Part shown: piece after piece, positions 58,914 through 64,000 of the stretch | Layout of the letters: every line of letters starts with the position of its first letter | How positions within the stretch are numbered: the stretch's first letter is position 1 | NCBI GenBank assembly: GCA_028554755.1 | Contig: JAPTOF010000001.1 | Span: 6,182,501-6,246,500 of the forward strand | From: Cordia subcordata | Lineage: Eukaryota > Streptophyta > Magnoliopsida > Boraginales > Cordiaceae | Reading direction: 5' to 3' | Length of the DNA stretch: 64,000 nucleotides | The notes under the pieces: generated by a model | Told to the model about the DNA's origin: nothing | Database searches by the model: none | What the model saw: only the letters and a program-made list of their open reading frames with translations | Translations under genes and position numbers: made by a program

Positions 58914-60218
58914 GTTGAGATAAAATCCACTCCTCTATTTAAAATCAAGTTTAACCTATAACCTTTTTTTTTTCAACCCACATAAATGTCATTTCAAAGT
59001 AATCACCCTACTTAAAAGTTTAAATTTTTAATTAACTAGTTTAATTAATTTACTTAAAGCAGTTAAGACTGATTTCTTCATTGTAATCTTCACACAGCAA
59101 TGCTAATGATATTCAAAATGACGCAAGGAACAAGAAGAGAATGATTACACAAAAAACCAACTAACCCTATGTTTGGATCCAAAAAGAAAAATGTACAAGT
59201 AAATCTTTTTTTTTTCCCTTCCAAAAATACATGTTACTTACCATTTCACATTGGTACGTAAATTATATCCTTTTCATTCTTTCCGGTACAAGTTAACTTT
59301 TGCGTTTATGTACATCCCTATTACACCATTTCAATTCACACACACTGTTTTTTCTTCTGTTAAGTTAGTAATTACATTGTCTAGTAATTACATAATATTT
59401 AAATTGTAGGATGTGTTTGACTCACATTAATTTGGTATGTCATGTTTAGTTCAACAAATGGTAATTACAAATTTAAATAATTTAATTTAAAAGTTAAATT
59501 ATATTAATACTAACAAATATTTAAAAATGTTATTTGCTAAAATTATTTAAGGTAAAATATTATCTATTATAGAAATAAATATGACTTATTGAAAATTTTA
59601 TCATTATAAATATAAATATATAAACTAAATATTATCTACTATTAATATTTTTAAAATTAAATATTATATACCAAAACGTAATATTATTTAATTATATTCA
59701 ACAACTCTATTAACATTTATAAAATTAAATAAATTATATATCTTTTAAAAATTTCTATTTCTATTTATATTTATTTATATTTTTTATTTGTTCTATATTT
59801 ATATATTTTTATTTATTTAGTATTTGTTTAGTTTAATTTTATTTAAATTTATTTATTCATACATTATTTATAATTTATTTTGTAGTGAAACATAAAAAAG
59901 CGTTAAAAGAATAAAAGGGTATAATAAGTTTTTAGAGAGGAATTACACCTGAAATTACACCAATTCACACATCATCTATGAGCATTGGAGAGTGTAATTT
60001 TGTATAGGTTCAATTACACTCAATTCACCTCTAACCAAGTAGACAAACAACTTTAACTGTGAAATTATTCCAATTACACTTAAATCTAATTATAAAGTGG
60101 CTTTTCTAATACACTTTTAATTGAACAAAATTTGATTATGTGAAAAACGTAGACAAATATGAAAACTTGATATGTTAGAAAAACAGATGAAAAGGGACTC
60201 AAAATCAGAAGCTAGAAA

Positions 60219-62402
60219 CTACAGCCCTGAAGTAAATGGTGTATTGGTGGTGGGTAACCAAGAGTCCCCTGATAGAAAATTCTCAACAGTAAATTTCGAT
60301 GCTTGTGATGGATCAGTAATGGCATGGTAACCCTTCCAATTGACTCTATTTGCAGTGGAAGAACCAGGTCCATAGTTGTCATACTCAGCATAGTAAACAT
60401 CATTAGTATTAGTAGTAGCATCCCAAATTATCCAACCAGCAGGGTCAATAAACCCACCAAGAAAGCTTCCGATAACAACAGTTCGAGAGTATGGCCCCCA
60501 AGGCCTCCCAAGATAACCCTTCACCGAGCTGAGATCTCCAGAAGCCAAAATTTTCGAGTTTTGGATGACGAAACCGGTCTTGCCATGTGGGGAGGATCGC
60601 TTTTGTGCTGTGACGTAGACCACATTGTGGTTTGTCCTCCTAGCATAGATGTTGCAATTTTGGAAAATTGCTGTCGCGTCTCCAAATATGAAATCTACTG
60701 TCCCGTGAACATTGCATTCCCTGTAGAATTGCCTGCCCGAGTGCGCATACAATGTGTCTTGGTACCCCTCGAAGCTGCATCTGTAGAAGGCTGAGAAATC
60801 GGAGTTTGATCTTAGTGCCACTGCTTGGCCGCCTCCGTGGCCTGCTGTATTCCGAAATGTGATATCTCGTGCGATAAATCCGTCTCCAGCTACCGCTGTC
60901 AAGCAAATTGTTAGAGACCCAATCTAGAAGCAAACAATTGCTTGTGGCATAGTGCCTTGTGTCCCAGTCTCCATGGCTAAATAGTGCTAGTGCATGGTTT
61001 GAAAGATTTGGAGTCTAAATATATATACACTTTAGAATTGGGTAAATAACGTGTTTAGTCCATCATCTTTAACCATTTTGACAATAAAATCTCTTATCTT
61101 CAAAGTACGACAATTCAGTTCCTTATGACGCCGTTAGTTCTAAACTCAAAAAAAAATAAAGAAAATAATGGCGTTGTCACTAATAGAATATATACAAACT
61201 ACAAAGATCAATAACTAATATTGTCATAAATTACAAAAATAAGGGACTGATCACGTCACAAATTCACAAAAATAAAGGAGTTAAGATGTTATCTTTTTGA
61301 CTTTTTGAATAACATTGTTACTAATTGCAACAATAAGGGACTGGATTATCACATTTTAAAAATTAAAGATTTAATTGTGAAAAGAGTCAAAAATGAAGGA
61401 CCATGTAATTATTTACCCATTCAAGATATGATTAAACGTGAAATCGACAAGTATCTGTTAAATTAAGTCTTTGCACATATTAATTAAGCTGAAAGAATAC
61501 CGAGTATTATTACCAAATGTAGATGTTCGATAGGTGCTAATGGATCCTCCAGCGCGCTTGTTTCCAGTGATGATGGTCTTCCCAATGCCTTCTCCAACAA
61601 TCACGATGTTCTTCACAGATTCATGTATCTCCACATCTCCATCGTAAGTCCCAGCCTTAACATATATAACATACCTGTCTGATCCTCGCCTCTTGGGTGC
61701 AGAATCAATCGCCTCTTGAATTGTCTCTCCATTCCCTGAGCCATCTTCAGCGACCACAAAATCGGCGCGCAGATTCGCAGAACCCTTCAGCAGTCTTCTG
61801 TAAGCATTTGATGCCCAATCAGGAACAGAAGCCTTGTTTGATAAGACGTTGGCCGCGTCAAAATGCACTGCAAGCGCGTTCTTGATCAAGACGGACACAT
61901 TCTTCGCCAAATGAAGTATAAATTCATCAGGTAATATGCCTAGCTCAGTGAACCCTGTAATGCAGGTCTCAACATTTGCTAAAGCCATGCTGAGCCATGT
62001 CTGTTTATCTGCAGAAGCGCTTTTGGCATCACCATTTATAGCAAGGTTAAGCCTGGTCACACTGCTGTCTAAGAGCTCAGAACAATCGCTCAATGCAGCC
62101 ATTTCTGCGTCGTTTTTAACCATCTCTGCACTTCCCATGATCACATCTTTGGCATGAAGGGCTTTGTGTAAAGCAGTGTGCATGACAATATTGGCGAAGT
62201 CATGATCAGTGCTTTGGTTGCCAGTAAATTCATTAGATTTCTGACTTATGTGATACTCACAAGCTTCCGGGTATGGCGTTTTGTGGCACCATGAATGGAA
62301 ACTTGATGAGTTCGAAGAATGAGTTGAAATAATTGAGGATAAAAGCAAAAGAATTGATGAAAGAACAAATGGTATTCTCGAAGTCATTGTCATAAAATCC
62401 AC
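60219..62402 (-). CDS. Group I pectin methylesterase with PMEI pro-region, copy 2
   Basis: Same architecture as copy 1: exon 1 62402-61514, exon 2 60895-60219, intron 618 bp, 521 residues, starting MDFMTMTSRIPF. It has a signal peptide, a PMEI pro-region with the usual CHKTPYPEAC spacing, RRLLK processing motif, then QAVALRS, YQDTLYAHSGRQFYREC, GTVDFIFGDATA and LGRPWGPYSRTV. The first signature is again GTYDG rather than GxYxE. Three candidate ATGs lie in frame at the start; the first is used here, but copy 1 lacks it, so the third (MTSRIP) equals copy 1's MASRIP. No lesion is seen, so both copies can be functional. The paralogues differ at scattered residues, mostly in surface positions. Confidence 0.95.
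61039..61419. mobile_element. MITE in intron of PME copy 2
   Basis: Starts TGGGTAAATAACGTGTTTAGTCC and ends with GGACCATGTAATTATTTACCCA, so TGGGTAAATAA is inverted at the ends and the next bases are partly inverted too. The interior contains ACTCAAAAAAAAATAAAG and TTTTTGACTTTTTG stretches without coding. Copy 1 has no such sequence in its 129 bp intron, so insertion followed the gene duplication, or it was lost from copy 1. Confidence 0.68.
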
Positions 62403-62439
62403 TAGCTTAATTCTGATCTTGCAAAGGCATGTTTTTGTG

Positions 62440-62449
62440 TATATATATA
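62440..62449 (-). promoter_or_regulatory. TATA box of PME copy 2
   Basis: TATATATATA about 38-47 bp upstream of the start codon, in a block (CACAAAAACAT) conserved with the copy 1 promoter. Confidence 0.6.
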
Positions 62450-62716
62450 GTTTTAATTGTTTCGGTGACTTAATTGCAGAGAAATGGTAACTACACTCCT
62501 TTCATTGCTCGACTTTATCTTCTAGTAAGAGTTATTTTCTGGCAGCATTAATTGGGTACGTTACTTAGGATGAATCTGATTGATGGTCAATTAACAATTT
62601 ATTAATTATATAGTTTTTTTTTCTTTATAGTTATGAGGTAATTTCGTTAATAGTATCTCAGTTACTGGCTCAAAGTTTATTCTTTCTTAAATATTCTTTC
62701 ATTTAAGTGATTAGGA

Positions 62717-63309
62717 ATCTGTTTGATGAAATTAATTGTTAGAGTAACTGATAGTTATTTAGGTAGCTGATAACTGTTGCATCTTAGCTGTTAGCTTATG
62801 GTTGTTTAGCTAGTTAATTGAACAAAATGTGTTCAATAAAATTAATGGTTGGATTAATTGATGAATGCAAAATAACATAAAAAGATATTGGTGTTCTGTT
62901 ATTATTAATATTATGTTAACTATAATTATTATTACTATTATTGAAATAAGATAATTTTTTAATTGATTGAAAATTTATTTTTTCAAAAAAATAAATGAAC
63001 GACTAAGACTTACATTTTTTAAGATATATTTTGATGTGGATAGAATTGAATTTGATTATTTGATTATTTTATATTTATATTTGTAAAAGAAAATATAAAA
63101 AAGTAGAAAGAAAATGGAGAGAGGGTAGAATTGCAAAAAAAAAGTGAAGCGAGAGTATAATTGCCAAAAGATATTAATATTTCACAAACACTATTTCATA
63201 GACAAACACCACTTAAAACATTATTTTACGAACAACGAAATTTGAAGAAAAATAGTATTTTAACTAAGCCAAAACACTAAACGATAGTTGAAACATTATT
63301 GCCGAACAA
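62717..63309. mobile_element. AT-rich MITE-like repeat, copy 3 of 3
   Basis: Counterpart of 58240-58913 in the second duplication unit, thus present before the duplication. Ends CTGTTTGATGAA and TTGCCGAACAAT are weakly inverted. Confidence 0.55.
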
Positions 63310-63590
63310 TATCTAAATAATATCCACTTTGTCTATTTTAAATCAAGTTCAATCTAAAACCTTTTCTTCTTCAACTCGTAAAAATGTCATTTTAGAGTAA
63401 TCACCCTACTTAGAAGTTTAAATTATTAATTAACTAATTTAATTAATTTACTTAATTAAAGCAATTAAGACTGATTTCTTCATTGTAATCTTCACACAGC
63501 AATGCAAATTATATTCAAAATGATGATGCAAGGAAAAAGAAGAGAATGATTACACAAAAAACCAACAAACGCTATGGTTGGATTCGGGGG

Positions 63591-64000
63591 AAAAGGTTAA
63601 TAAAGAAAAAGAAAGAAAAGTATTATAAAAGAAAGGAGTGGAAATGATTAACTTCTTCTTTGTATTGGGTAAATTTTAGTAGGGAAAGGAAGATGAAAGA
63701 TTACAAATTGTACTTGTGTGGATTAAGAAAGAAACTGAGGAGAGGGATGTATTTTATGTAAAGTTTGACTTTCATACCTTTTTTTATTGTATGTAAACAT
63801 ATACATAAAGATTGAACTAGTCATTTCTCAAAATAATCATTTCCCTCCCCTCTATTTGACCCCAATTTGGAAGGATCAAATCAAGGGTTATGGAGGAATA
63901 AGTTTTATTATTTATTAACCCTCATCCTTCGTATCTTCCCAACTCAAATAAGAAAAAGAAATAAAAAATTCTTTCAAAACCATTCCCCCTCCCCCCCCCC
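63591..64000. other. Intergenic, no gene seen
   Basis: AT-rich sequence ending in a C-rich run (63985-64000). No coding or repeat structure could be assigned. Confidence 0.4.

Larger units (their letters stand above)
55280..59190. repeat. Tandem duplication unit 1 with PME gene
   Basis: Left flank (55350-55400, CGTTTATGTACATTCCTATTACACC), gene and right flank (to GAATGATTACACAAAAAACC near 59150) are all repeated in order in the next unit. The left flank is extremely AT-rich and non-coding, with AATTAC-type inverted blocks suggesting an old MITE shared by both units. Confidence 0.88.
59191..63590. repeat. Tandem duplication unit 2 with PME gene
   Basis: Repeats unit 1 in the same order and orientation, ending near GAATGATTACACAAAAAACC at 63546. 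It is about 0.5 kb longer, mostly because of a 381 bp MITE in the PME intron. Confidence 0.88.

Noticed and set aside
60324..60794. Plus-strand ORF of 156 codons opposite PME copy 2
   Set aside because: Antisense shadow of the PME catalytic exon; similar shadows occur at 56571 and 57355.
1..64000. CRISPR arrays, phage or bacterial gene clusters
   Set aside because: No regularly spaced repeats with unique spacers and no prokaryotic gene structure; all real genes are plant genes with introns.

Overview
The window is nuclear DNA of a flowering plant, most likely a eudicot. Genes are split by AT-rich GT-AG introns, the DNA between them is very AT-rich and full of small transposons, and the recognisable genes are plant families. 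I cannot name the species. No CRISPR array, bacterial operon, rRNA or complete tRNA gene was seen.

Layout. Positions 1-8.8 kb are gene-poor: one frameshifted exon relic of unknown family, three small inverted-repeat elements and a decayed Ty1/copia retrotransposon on the minus strand (about 4990-7729) with a readable LTR and primer-binding site. Positions 8.8-16.7 kb hold a BAHD acyltransferase locus that has been broken and copied in pieces. Its promoter plus the start of exon 1 is repeated three times upstream, its last 15 codons plus 3' flank are repeated once downstream, and the one full-length copy carries a frameshift and lacks a proper splice acceptor. Positions 16.7-25.7 kb are a repeat-rich stretch without a supportable gene.

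Positions 25.7-54.9 kb are the gene-rich core: a plant RopGEF (+), a plastid-type DUF1350 protein (-), an ALKBH8-type RRM/AlkB dioxygenase (+) and a BZR1-type beta-amylase-like transcription factor resembling BAM8 (-). RopGEF/DUF1350 and ALKBH8/BAM8 are convergent pairs. DUF1350/ALKBH8 are head to head over a 0.77 kb gap. I reconstructed every coding exon of these four genes, and all junctions keep phase.

Positions 55.3-63.6 kb are a tandem duplication of about 4 kb, each unit with a two-exon group I pectin methylesterase (PMEI pro-region, RRLL site, PME domain) on the minus strand.

Functionally the genes are unrelated: Rop GTPase activation, plastid metabolism, wobble-uridine tRNA modification, nuclear transcription control and cell-wall pectin modification. 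No new biological system is evident. The most informative structures are the disintegrated BAHD array, whose internal copies preserve the empty site of a Tourist-like MITE, the BAM8-like protein that has lost two of three expected catalytic residues, and the nested small transposons.
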